64,000 nucleotides of DNA from Ancistrus triradiatus (lineage: Eukaryota; Chordata; Actinopteri; Siluriformes; Loricariidae): NCBI GenBank assembly GCA_025084515.1, contig JAJAGP010000442.1, positions 248,001 to 312,000 on the forward strand. The letters are read 5' to 3'. This document shows positions 11,101-24,700 of the stretch, in pieces (position 1 is the first letter of the stretch; every line of letters starts with the position of its first letter). Made by a program: the position numbers and the translations under genes. The notes below the pieces were generated by a model. The model had not been told where the DNA came from. It saw only the letters and a list, made by a program, of their open reading frames with translations, and did not search any database.

Positions 11101-12328
11101 GACAGCTAATATCCTGGAAACAGCTAACATATGAAACAAAATGAGAGATTTTGTTTCATATGTTAGCTGTTTCCAGGATATTAGCTGTCTCTCTAATAGT
11201 CTCATTCCTAATCATGTCCATTTTGTACAGCTCTGCCTCAATAGTTTGGTCATGTTCAGAGGTGTGATACGGGGTATATCTGAAACAGAATGATGAGCCA
11301 CCAGGCACCAGGCATTAGGAGAAAAAAAAGGCAAACAGGAACTTTTTGGATGTGGTAAGGGAATACATGGGCATGCAGGTGGTTGATGTGACAGAGGAAG
11401 ATGGCGAGAAGATGAGGGGAGGCAGAGCGGCTGTGGAAACCCCAAAAGGATCAGCCTAGGGATGCTGCTGGTTGGAAATATCAACATGTGTCTCACAAAA
11501 AACACTTAAATGCAATAGGAAATGTCTACCTTTAAAGTAAACCCCACAAGAGTGGACTGCTAATATGGGTTTTACATTTCTTCATAATTAACCAGGTGAA
11601 CAAGTCTAGATTTAGCATAGATGTACACAGCCAGTCAGATGTACAATAAGCACAGACATAGTATGACTGTAGTATGAAATGTATGAAAGTAGTACATTCT
11701 ACTTCCATAGAAGGTTACTGTAACCAGTTAGTCGTGTGAATGGCAATACTCAGTGAGTGTGTGTGTGTGTTTTGTGTGTGTTTGAGACCAACTGCACTCC
11801 TCCTGTGCCCTGCAGACACTCAACAACAGTGTTAGGACACACCAAGGTTAGTGGCCACACACACACACACACACACACACTCTGTTATCTTGGAAGTACT
11901 AACTGGGCATAGGATTGCCTCACAACTCATCAAATGTGTAGAGTGGGCCAAAGTGTGTGTATGTGTTTGCCTATACCATTACCCCAGCATAGATGTGTGA
12001 AAAGTAGATACTGTCTTTGTTTTGTCCATACAAGTTAACTGTACACAAACAGGACTGTTACTTTAAATACATTTCACATTGTTTTCTTTCATAAAGTACA
12101 GGTGAGTGTGCTCTGGCGATTTTAGCCGAGTTTGGGTGCTGTAGCTGAGCAGAATGGTGCATTGCTAAGAATATTCCTGCATGGAATTTCTCCTGATGCT
12201 TTTGCTATGAAAGGACGGCGAAATGCTGACTGTGAGGAGATGGCAATGTCAAGGAGAAAAGGGTACAGGTATTTTAGATCCTCTTGACGGAGGGAGAAGG
12301 AGGGAGGCAGAGAGGGAGGGAGAAGTAG

Positions 12329-12389
<61 letters not shown>

Positions 12390-13401
12390 ATGGTCCGGCT
12401 GGTTGGGGAAGAAACCTGAGGGGGAAGGATAGAGTGATGGAATGAAAGGTGAGAAAGACAGAGATGAAGATAGACTGAGGGTTTGTGCATTACAGGAGAA
12501 CACTAAAGGAGAGAAAACAGAAAAAAAGACAAGCTTGAGTGACTTGTACTTGTCCTAAGACCCCATTCTCTGTTGGGAATGAGTGCATGCCTATATATCA
12601 TGCGGTTGTCACTCTGTGTGTGTGTGTGTGTTCTTCAGCTCTGTCTCCCTCAATTTGCTGTGGGACTTTTGTCCCCAGGCATGTTAAAGGTAAAGAGGAC
12701 ATAAGTAGTTGGCACAACCAGCCTTGAATGTTATTCATTTTATAGCCACCACCTAGTATTCATCTTCATTTCACTGAAACTGATTAAAATAAGATTATGT
12801 TAAAATGTAAGTTTCAATAAAGGCAGAAAACTATACCTGAAAGTTTTCGTTTTGGCTTGGTTGATCTATGCTAACCTCAGCTTCACTAATACCTGCTTAG
12901 CTAATGGGGAAACTTCTAACTTCAATAATTTTGTGCATTAAACACAAGAAAATATGCTTTATTAACTTGATCTAGCAACGAGTAAAGTGGTAAACATGTT
13001 AAGTATTATTTTAGCCAGCCAGTTGTGTCTGTGCAGTACCCACCCACCGGGCGCCACTGAGACTCAAACTCTTAAACTGATGGGCCAATACAGCAGCCAT
13101 GAAGCAAGTCAATAGAGTTTAGTCCAGATATTAAATGGCTGTTTCGAAAATATGGTAAGTACATTAAGTAGTATACAGTGTTTAAAACGGTCACAGACAG
13201 ATAAAATATGCAGATATGCAGAAGCAATTTGATCACACACAAGGTAAGAAAGTTATGCATACATGCACACTTCTCTAATTGTGTAGCCATGTGAGCATGG
13301 TGTTGGGGTCAAAGTGTTGGCAGCCTTTTCAACTTAGCACCTGTCCAGTCTACTTTGAAACAGCGTATAAACAGTTCTTATATATGGAGGGCATATGGTG
13401 G

Positions 13402-13471
<70 letters not shown>

Positions 13472-13710
13472 TGTCTTACTATACTTGTGAGGATTTTCCA
13501 TAGAAATGAATGACAATGCAGCTAATTCATGCTAAACATACACCTACCCCTAACACTATTCTTACTATCAGTAACCTAAAACAAGTCTTTTGGCTCTTTT
13601 GGTTTGCAGTTTTTGAAAAAAAAGTTGCAGTTTTTGAAAAAAAGTAAAATTTATCAAAATTCCAGGCTTTCCTATCACATTTCTTCCTCACAAATTTAGC
13701 AAGACAAGGT

Positions 13711-13758
<48 letters not shown>

Positions 13759-16443
13759 TATTAGAAAATCTCAAGCACAGTAAAAGACCATAATTTAGAT
13801 ATTTTATTTATTTATTTATGTATTTATTTATTTTACATGAAAGGGGGTTATTTCATTGATTTCTCAGAGACACTGGGCAGAACTGAACGTGAAGGTCTTT
13901 TATGGATTAATGTCTCAGTTTCTGGTGACAGAGGAGCATGTTTCTGATAAGAAAGGTACACTTCATATTTTGTCTGATTTCAACTAGCTTGCTCCATCTT
14001 TAAATAGTTATAATATTGCACAACAACCTCTTAAGTCAACTGTCAGTCAAAGCCAGAGTGTAAAAAGAGAGAGTCTTGATGATATGTACCTAAGTGAAAC
14101 TTTCATTCAGATTTATGGTATCAGGGGAGGGGGGCCAGTTCTTTGACATGGTGTTATTTCATCTGGGAGCATGTTTTTATTTGTTCTTTGCTGGCCAAAC
14201 AAAAGCTGACCCTGAGAGATAAAGGCAGAGATGGCCTTGAAGGATTCACAGACCCCACATGCTCTGAGCGCTGTTGGTTAATCCCTAACCAGTGGCCTGG
14301 GAACGTGAAATGGAAAAATTCTCATGTCAACCTGACCATTACAGACAAGCTGGGAACTGCTCAGGTACAATATGCTGGACGAGGAGGTGTGTTTACCTCT
14401 AAAATAAACTTAATGTCTTCTTGGAAAATAAGTGTGAAAAAATGGGACTGGGAAAAAGTCTTCTACGCAATAAAGTTAGCAGCAGATTTGCTGCTTTAAG
14501 TTAGAATTAATTCTGGGATTACCAGTAACGTATCCTTCCTAAAGTAATTCAGAGTACTACATTAATATAAAATCCTATGTAAATATTCTACATTGGGAGA
14601 TCTGCAGCGGTTACAAACCAGTCTTATTAGCTGCTTCCACCCTAAATAACTCAGCAACCATGCACAGTAGAAGACACAACATTTTATGATAGCCTGCCTA
14701 CTGAGAATGAAACTTGCTGCTTGCCTTTGTTATGGAATAATTCATAATCATGTAAAATCCCATGTACACTGTTAAAATGAATACTTCTTTTGGATTGACT
14801 GCACTGCAATATCATGGCCCACCTTGTCAGTGTTCAATGCAGTAACATGTTGTGTTATTTGTTAACCCAACCCCTTATGATCATATGCATGATATTTCTT
14901 CACTATCCTTTTTCTTATCTTTGGGTCTTCAATATTTTTAATTGTTTGTTCAAGATTTCTTTGACTATGACAATCCATTTCATCGCTTCCCTTCCTCTTC
15001 CTCTTTCCCTTCAACTGACTCAAGTGTGTCTTTCCAGTGACTTGGTTCTTCCCATGATATGTTCAGTAAAATAGCTGTGGTAAATTAAGTTGATATAAAC
15101 TCAAGTCATTAATGGACGAATACTTCATTGTCACAAGTCATTATTTATGAGTGACTGTACTTTTACTTAAGTAAGGTTCTTGACTACTACACTGCAAACA
15201 TACAGCCAGTAACTTTGGACATTTATCTGGAACAGTCTTCAGAAAATACTTCTCCATCTTGCCTAATGAAGCTTGAAAGCCAACTGTGTTTGATCACTAG
15301 ATTTCCTATCAGCCACAAATCAATATCTGTGGAGGACAAGCCTCGATAAGCTCTTTGTGTCCCAACAGCCAAATATTCTGTGTCTCTATCTGTCTATTTA
15401 TTCCTCTCTCTCTCTCACTCCTGATAAAAGTTTCCCTGAAACCAAGGCTTCCAAAACATGCAGCCTTGAAGAGTCCAGCGAGATTTGCCCTTATAGGCAA
15501 ACATTGCAGCTGAGTTGGACACGCTACCACGGCCTTGTTATTCACCTTGTTTTTCACTCTTAGGACACAGCGAGAGGGCACCCAGATCATGTCATCAGTC
15601 CATTTCTCAAGGTATGTGCACGATCATTTTCCTCATTCTCCAAGGACAGGGTTGAAATGGTAGATAAAGGGACATGAAATATATCTGCTTGCCATGATAA
15701 CTCTACTGACCTACATCTGAAGGTAAATCAAATAGTTTTCAACAAATCTCCATAAAGTTAACACACAAGCATTAAAGAGGCAATTGATTCGATATCTTAT
15801 GTACTAAGACTTATTATTAATTATTTATTAATATATTTTTAATTATTATATTAATAAATAACTATGATTATATAAATAAGGTATAAGTGTAATAAGATCA
15901 TTATCTCAAGATGCCATCGCTGGAGCCTAAACAAATATCAGAATACATTCGATGTTGTGTGCATCATGACTGCTGGATATCTTGTTCTCACAAGTCTTCT
16001 AATGTATGCATACATTATTAGCACTTATAACCTCTGCCACCAGCTCTGTCGTGAGCAGATTGCTATGTAATCTGAATTACAGATGAGTCCTGGGTTCAGG
16101 AGCAGGTAGGACACCGGTCTCCGGCAGAGCTATTGTTTTTTAACATCCTCCACATGGCGCCCAGATTGTGTTTGATTTGGGGCAAAGCGGGGTCAGGAAT
16201 CAGGGTCCCCAGAGTCACAACTGCCACAACTGCATATAATGGCACAGAATGAGGGGTGTGTGTGGGGAAGGGTTGTGGGTGTGTGTTGGAGGGTGGGAGC
16301 TGAGACATCTGGAGCATTGAGTCTGAAAAGAATAAGGGATGTGTTGGGGACTGGATTAAAAGTTGCTTTGTTGTCATTCTACCATTTAACACATTTACTT
16401 TACAAGTAATGCACTATTCCAACATGCCAGCTTATGTATGTAC

Positions 16444-16542
<99 letters not shown>

Positions 16543-17900
16543 AGTATATATATATTGCCTAATAAACTGGCATGTCAGTATACTTTAATTATATGATCGT
16601 ATATATATATGCAAAAATATATGGGTGTAATAACGCAGTAATTTCCCAAAAGCATTGACTAGAATTCCTTGTATATTCACTTGAATACATTTAAAAATCA
16701 TGGATCAAAGATTCATTGGTGCTCTGCTAAACATATTCCATTTTCACAAGCTTGTCGAAAATGAAAATTCGTGATGATGCCCATTTATCTGTATGTCCAT
16801 CGCAAGGTTAGAGAGGATGGAGCAGATTAACAGAGGGCCGAGCACTGAGCCGAGGGGCACTCCACAGGGGAGTGGTGCATCCAGCCAGCACTGATGGCCA
16901 CCATCTTGGCGCGATCTAGCTGTGTGGAAAAAGGGATGCGAGAGGACTTGAGACAAGGCCATTGGCACTGTCTCTCTGCCAAGTGTGCGCCAATCTCCTT
17001 GGCACGGACACATGCCGTCAAGGTTCTGGAGGAAGGTCTTTTTTGTGCATGTCGAATGTGACAAGCTGTTCTTTTGCATCTCAATATCAAGATGGAGAGA
17101 CGAGCAGGTGGGAATAGAGTGAAAAGGAGAAAAAGAGGAGGGAGGGATAGATAGATGGAGAGAAATAGGAAGGACAAAGAAGGGAATGGTAAAAGAAAAC
17201 GGGAGGGAGAATTTGAAAGGCAGGACATAGACTGGATTGCAACAATGCCAACCAGTGCCACACATAATCATTTATTTAAAAATGATGTTTTCACTACCGT
17301 TTTTCACAAATTATCTTATTCACGTCACTTATTTCTTTCTTCTTATTTTTTATATAATAGTTCATATTTTATATGAACTTTTTTACTAACTAATATTTTA
17401 AATATTTTCGTTATTATTCAAGATACACCATATTATTTTCTGTATGTTTTTAAACAGTGTCTTGATGCAGACTGGGGAATAAGCTGGGCAAGTGAATCTT
17501 TGCAGTGTACAGGCACCACATTTTATATAATGCTTCCCAACTGATTATAAATGATTCCCTAAAAAAGAGGCAGCATTGCAACAGTAGAGTTATGTTCTCT
17601 CATAGAGTTAGCTGTCTTCCTCATATCTGCTTTACAAGGAGAAAGAAACTGCACATTTCTAGTGTGACTACTGCTAAAACAAGTGAATGGAGAAGGACGG
17701 AAAGCTGTAAGTGTGCGTGTGTGGTGAGCATGTGTGTTTTCACGTAGACCTTTGGTGGAACAGCCATCTTTATCTGTAAAGGCCACTTTAGATCAATTCA
17801 GATTAAAACAAAGACTCAGATAGGACCAGATCTTCCAATGTTAGCCTGAGGGAAGGGTCTGGAATGGCTTGTGAACTCTGTGTCATACAAACGTGTGCGC

Positions 17901-17933
<33 letters not shown>

Positions 17934-20900
17934 TACCACTCCAGAGTGCAAAAGTCCACTTGCAAGGTCATGTCGAGAGTCAGGCTAAAAGCCCAGGTTT
18001 CACCGGCAGGTAGAAAGTAGTGTTTGTGCAATTAAAAGAACAAGTTGCTATCACTTTAGGGGACACTGAAACTCGAGCCCCGGATTCAACACAGTTTTTT
18101 CAACTAAAGTGCACAAAAACACACAAAAGTGACAGTCAGCGGCTACACATCTAAATCAGATCCTTTTGTCTTTGCTAAATGGCTTATCTGGTTCGTCTTG
18201 TCCACAGCAATATGAGAAGAAGTAGACGACCTCATTCAAACCCATCCAACCCCACCTGCCCTGGGCCACTGGGAACTGAGAACTGCACTCTGGCACTAAG
18301 TGCTTCTGTCTGGCACACACAAAATGGCCTGGAGTGTATTAGTCAAGACAACCTAAAGGAAAACCAGTAGTCATACACGTACAGCTCTGCAAAGTATAAT
18401 TGGTTTGAATACTTCCTTTTGTGAGTTTCTAATTTTGGCTTATCCCAGATAACATTAAGGATATTGCATAGAATTTGGATAAGTGATGGATGAAAAATGA
18501 GTAGAATGGGATTTTGGAATTTTGTGCATCTTGCCTTATGGCACCACTGGACAACTGAAGCATTACACAGCTTTACAAACTATAGCATTACAAAACAATG
18601 TCTGCCACTATTTACAAAGCAACACGGTGCAGGAAGATGGAGAAACCAGTCAGAAAGTGATCAAAATAGACAGATAAAGAAAAAAGAATGGCGAAGCGAG
18701 AGAGCAAGAGTAATTAATGAAGATGCTTTAATTGCTGGTTGTGCTCGCTGTGGCATGAGGAGAAAAATATGTCATTAAAACTTCCTAATGGGCTCAAGAG
18801 ATGAGCGGACGAAAGAGGAGCATTTGATGGGGATGAAAGGAACAAAGCGGGAGAAAATGATGGGAGAGTATAGAAAGAGAAAACGGGGGAAGTCAGGAAA
18901 GATAATTACCAAAGGTTTCTCAAGGGAGCGAAGAAAGAAATCAGTGACAGAGATGATTACCATCAAATGGAGAGAAGAGTAAGAAGGAACTGGGAGACAC
19001 ACAAGCTAAGGAAAGAGGCGAGGTGGGTCTGACTATCCAGAATGTGAAAAATAAAAAAGTGCCTGTATGCGTGTATCTGTGGCGCTGAAGCAGCACAGGT
19101 TCGTGTTTTAAACAGTGATTGAGCCAGGTAGGAGATTAGGTATCTTGGGGACATGTAAGTTCACTACCAGCACAATTTCTGCCTGTACTTCATCTCACCT
19201 CATTGAACACACACATACACACACAGAGACACACAGAGTACGGTCAGATGGGTTAGTTTGTAAAGATTTGCATGGCTTGGCAAAATTTCCTTGTGCAAAG
19301 TTCTGATCAGCTATTAGATCCATCAGACACCTGCTGAGAAAATCCTTAATATGCAAATCATCTCTTTCTACCTGCAGCCAACACACTCACAAACACCCGT
19401 GCCTCCATACACATGCACACACATCCAGGTCAGGCAAAACTTCACAAACAACAGTAGACGTATTCACTCAGCTCCTCTCCATAGGCAAATCTCTCATTTA
19501 TATATGTAAATAGTCTTGAGCACGAAACCTAAAGTTCCTGCTGTCAGTGAAGTGTGTATGTGCGTGCGTGAGTAGGTGACGGGTGAAGAGAAGGAACAAC
19601 CTCTCCTTTCTATTATCTAGCTTCATGAGGGGAAGTAACAACGTCATATGGAAAAGGAAAAATGGGTGGTAGAGGAATAACGATGTAGAGATAGAAAGAG
19701 GAAGAGAACTAAGATGACAGAACAGTAGATAAAGAAAGGAGTGTGGGAGTCATTATGTATCATTATATTGATTTTCAACAGTTAAATCTAGTAGTTAAAA
19801 AGCTTATGTGGGACTGTTACACAGTGTACGTGGTGCAGCAGGTCTAAAAGCATAGTTAGGCTCATTGAAAAAGTTCTTAACTCTTTGCGTGGTGGCAGGG
19901 AACAACCCCAAATTAGCTACCTCCAACAGATATTTAAAATAGCCAATAGGCTATTACATTTATCGACATTTATAGTGCTTTCAGTTTGAAAGGTTTTACT
20001 TTTTAGTTCATTACAGTTATCTCCCTTCAGCTCACTTATTATATTTAAGAAACTATACATGCAGTTTACTAAACTAAACTGAAATAATAATCTAAAATAC
20101 TAAAAAACTCAACATAAATATGACCACAGATACTAACTAAAATAAAAACCGCATTAGTTTCAGGTTGTGTTTCTGTAAGAAAATCAAAACTCTAATGAAA
20201 ACTATAGTGACACATATGCCCAAGTGAAAAGGAATAAAGTCAGTCAGACACCATTTACATGGTATGAGTCCTCTGATACTGCTCAGCTCTTGCTCTCAGT
20301 TCTGAGGCACTTACGTGATTATTAATATTGGACTGAACACCAAATGGTATCTTAATATACAGTATTTCCTATTGCTTTACATGGATAACTAGTTGAATAT
20401 ATATTCAGGAACCAGGAAACAAATGGCAAGCACATGAAATATTTGCTAGTTAGAACTCAAAACATTTCAAATCTGAAACTACTGTCCATAAACCAAATCA
20501 AATAGAAATAGTTTTTCAACTACTGCAGAAGTACATGCACAAAAAACACATAACTGAAGGAGCCAACTGACGGAGTATCCAAGAAGAATTAAAGCTCCTT
20601 ATTAGGTCCTTGATAATAATACAGAGATTAGGCCCAACCTTTGCCTCAAGAACAGCTTTAAGTCTTGGAATGCCATCATAAAAGTCCCAAATGGTTTGTG
20701 ATGCGATTTTGGAAGTGAAAGCTCCTTAAACTAAATTTTGCACCTTTGCTCATTTAGCAATTATCCTGTAGAATCTCTTAAGAAATACAAAGAGTATGAG
20801 GATGAAAGGTCAGATGAAGGAGAAATCCATATTAAGAATAGATAAGGAGAAAATGTATGTGGGAGGTTCTGTTTTGGATCATTATTCAGCTGTCTGTAGT

Positions 20901-21675
20901 GAAGTTTAAAAGCCTATGTGAAAAGTGTTACACTATCAGGGCAGGATGAAAAAGTCTACAATACTGATGATAAAAGAATGCAAAAAAAATCTGAAAAGGT
21001 ACCATAATGCAAATAAAAGTTGGTTACTCAAACTAGCAAATCAAATTTTCATGTCAGTACAGAGATTAGAACCAACATTTGTGTCCATTTTTAATCCTTC
21101 TTGGAAATATGTCATACAAATCCTTCATGGTTTGTAGTATGATGTTGGGCCATTTGTCTTTTTGCCCTTTGCAAAAATTAGGGGCATTAAGCAACTTGTG
21201 TTGCTAAAGTGTTTGACTATCCTGGTCAGTGACCTTCAACTTGCAACCACTATTGTTCTTTGTTGAAGACACTTTTTGAGTAGATGGATACTGTATGCTG
21301 TCATGATTTTTAAGGCTGTTCTCCTTGAAACATTAAAAAATGTCCTTATTTCAAACTGATGCACCAACAATCTGGTTATCAATTACTTAGAACTCTGCCC
21401 CATGTTGCTTTAAAACTCACATATTAAAGTGCTAATTGTCAGACCTTCTGTAGTTGATTCTGTCACTTAACCTCATATAACTCAACTGTACAGCTGTATT
21501 TGTAAACCAAGTTCCTTCTCATATTTTCATATGTTATTATTTTGTCCACCCTCTTTATATATTATCACATTTCTCTAGCTTCCTCTTTGTCTCACCTTGT
21601 ATTTGTCTCTCTTTTTCATAGATCTCCCTGTGATCTGTCCCACCCTCTATTCTCCTGTGATCCTTCCCACCCCCT

Positions 21676-21737
<62 letters not shown>

Positions 21738-24700
21738 GAAGCAGCGGGACTTATAACCTTGCTCTCCTCCAGTGTGAGGTGTTTTCTGACGAAGTGCTTT
21801 GCCAGCAGACCTGGTCCTTCCAGGGGACTGCACTACCCTTCCGGACATACAGGACACACTCTCTCTCTCTGTCTTGCTCTGGCTAATTACTATGCCACAA
21901 ATGCGGTACCTCCCAATGAAATACCAGTGATAAAAGATACACTTTTGTGCATGTGTGTTTGTGTGTCTACCTCAAAGTCATTGGCCTTGTTGTAGTGCAT
22001 GTTGAGAGCCCTGAAGAGCTCAGAGTCTCTGCTGACATTGATTTCTTCTGCCCCCGTCACTCCGTCATTTATGGCCTGTCGGGCAAACTTCTCCATCTGG
22101 ATGTAGTAGAACTCCCGAAAATTACTGAACCACTTGATCAGCTGTGATGTGATACACCTGTTAAACTGTGATGGAGAGAGGGTGAGAGAGAAGTAGTCCA
22201 TTAGTTCTGGACATCTGTGTCAAGCAAAAAATGTATACTTTTCCAGCGTGTTTAATTAAGTAATGAAGGATATGAAAACTATTAGCTCTTCAGTGTTCAG
22301 AAAAAACATTTTAAGTCAACTGGTTAATTAAATTTTATCCCACTGCTATGCATATGCATAGACAGAGTACATATATGTTTTAAGCCACTCATTAGTTACC
22401 CATAGAAGTGTGTGGTATCGTGCTATAAGTGTACTCACAAGACAGTTTTACATGTCAAGTCCGATCTATTTACAGTATATGGAGCTTTTTAACTATAGAG
22501 CATTGTCTTAAAACAGCTTTACAACCATCTAGGCCCATAACTGAACAAACCAAGGAAGACAATGGCAAGGAAAAACATCCTTGGGTAGCCTAGGTCTTAC
22601 ATATAAGAATTAAATTAAATAAATATTAACTTTCCAAGAATAAACAGGTTAAATAGAGAGAAGCTAAATAGACTATGTAAAATAGAGAACATGATAACAG
22701 AGATTACTGTATAAAAAATAAAACAGAATGTAATAAAACAGTGAATATACAGAGAATATAAAAATAGGATACTATACACTGCCTGGGCAAAAAGTAGCTA
22801 TTTGGATTCAAATAAGCAATTACTTAAAAGTCGTTGTTTGGATAATTACTGCAGTAATTGATATGTTTCAACAATTTCTTTAACCCTAACTGATGCAATG
22901 AGTGGCTTCTCATTCATAAGCAACCATGTCAGGAGACTAAACCTGTGGTCATGATCATGTTCCAGAAGTTTCACATTATTGGTCTGCAACAAGCAAAGAA
23001 AAGATATTGCTGAAATTACTGGAATTGTGTGAAAGGTAATGGTGAACCTTCAACTTAACAGAAGAAATGTGGCCAGAAAATAATCTTGAATGACCATCAC
23101 TTTAAGCGCTTGGTAAAGTGGAAGCATACAAACTCGACAGCCCAAGCTCACACTATTTTTAATAGTGAAAGATAATATCCACAAAGCCAATGTAAAGAGA
23201 ACTCGCAGCATTGGGACTACAGCTGTGTGGGCGTAAGAAAACCACTTGTCAGTGAGGATAACTGGGAAAAAGGCTTCAATTCACTAATGGACTGAAAGAT
23301 TGGACTCTGGAGCAATGGAAAAAAAGTCATGTGGCAATGGATGAACATGAAGCAATGCTGTGTGACAATAAAATGAAGTCAGCTGAGCACCTGAATGTAC
23401 TGAATGACCAGGTATAACATCAAAGCCACCATTTTTGCTTCCCTGATGGAACAGGCATATTCCAGTTTGGCTATGGCAGGATTTATTGGGCTCAAACTGT
23501 GAAAGAGTAGCTCTGGGAGCATAAGGAATCATTTTCACACATGAATTTGTCAGTACAGAATCCTGAAAGCCTTAGAGGTGGTGGAGAAGATTCTCCCATT
23601 GTCAAGATCTAAGCCAGAAAGTAATGGATGGAAATAAACGTTGTGAAATGGAATGGTTATTGAAACAATCACTTTAAGGTCAATAATAGCTTAAATTAGA
23701 ATGTTTTTAATCTTTAATGAATAGCTGTATGAAGACACGGTAGAAAACTACAAAATATATATTGCAATATATCTGAGATGGAGGAAATCAGTAATTTAGC
23801 AGAGGCAACTCTGTCTATTTTCACTGACTTATTAAATTCATTGCTTTGTGTTAGCGGGTAGTGGAGTAGTACACCACATATGACAGAACTGGTGACTACT
23901 GCATACTACATACAGGGGCTAGTATGCAGTGTGCAGTACACAGTAGTGTAGTATACAGTAAGCAGTACAGGAGTGTGCCTTTTCGAATACAGCATGCTTT
24001 TCAGCGTTTGCAGACACTGGTTTGACTGAATTTTTTTCTTCGAGTTTGTTATTAATTATGTTCAGCCACCAGGCTGTTTTGCTCTGTGTAACTTAAGTAT
24101 GTTCTGAATTACTATTAATGATCATTAAACAGTGGCAAAACGTTTACAATGGAATTCTTCAAGTCAATTTTTGCATGCAGTTGTGTTCTCAGTTTATATA
24201 TATATATAAAACCATGATGGATTTCCATGCTGTATAGTTTCCTGTTATAACTTACTATAAGCCATACTGTTAAACAGTAGCATAATATTGACCTTTATTT
24301 TGAAAATGACAGGTGAATTTGAAGAAATGAGAGCACCAAATGCAAGCAAGACCCACTCATCTCTTATGATCATCAGCTTAACTGCTTTTACTTTTTTTAA
24401 TAATAATGTGGGGCACAGGCATAAACATGGCTTAGACTGAATGCCAGTACATCACAGAGCTGAGTAGAGGTCACTGTTGCAGCACCGTAGGATGCCCACC
24501 CTCGCCCGGCCTCTCCTCCCTTAGACACAGCTATGTCTCTGTGTGATGCCCAACCAAGCTGGAAGGCACAGCTGGTATAGCATGTTATACAGCTGTGCTA
24601 TCCGAGTGCACCTTTTCCTTATCCTAATGTTTCTAAACCATTCTTCCAGTAACAGTACTCTCACTCTAGGCTGTTTGCAATTCTACTAACGTGTTAGGGT

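Larger units (their letters stand above)
8935..11460 (+). mobile_element. Decayed LINE (non-LTR retrotransposon), antisense to prox1
   Basis: Fragments in shifting plus-strand frames match a common fish LINE with an AP-type endonuclease and reverse transcriptase. They include a segment before RT (WDSQRDDESRQLYKRCG near 9285-9335), an RT block near 10050-10370 with LHEGLSLIPCLFALVMDRL and the active-site box FVDDTVICSES (FADD type, Ala changed to Val), and C-terminal remains at 10850-11450. Frameshifts and stops are frequent. Its frame is interrupted by a Tc1 derivative (10380-10849) and by an inverted repeat (11051-11239). The clade was not determined. Confidence 0.8.
7444..21970 (-). other. 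prox1 intron 4 (14.5 kb)
   Basis: It runs from GTAGAC (21970) to CTACACAG (7444). Contents: a LINE remnant with a nested Tc1 derivative and inverted repeat (8935-11460), several dinucleotide tracts, an open complex block at 14140-14500, a long (TA)n tract, a reverse-transcriptase fragment near 16770-16910, and an unidentified repeat at 20580-21480. Stretches 7450-8930, 11500-14100, 14510-16440 and 17280-20560 hold no gene or element I recognise apart from short simple repeats. GC-richer complex sequence at 15300-15600 and 16080-16330 could be regulatory. Confidence 0.9.

Noticed and set aside
12122..12503. Open frames rich in Thr-His or Cys-Val
   Set aside because: They are translations of the (GT)28 tract and its flanks; the same holds for frames over the tracts at 13404, 13712, 27992, 29588, 46120, 55625 and 60254.
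16744..17271. 175-codon minus-strand gene in intron 4
   Set aside because: No start context or splice partner; only a short block resembles reverse transcriptase, and the rest is unrecognised and partly purine/pyrimidine-biased.
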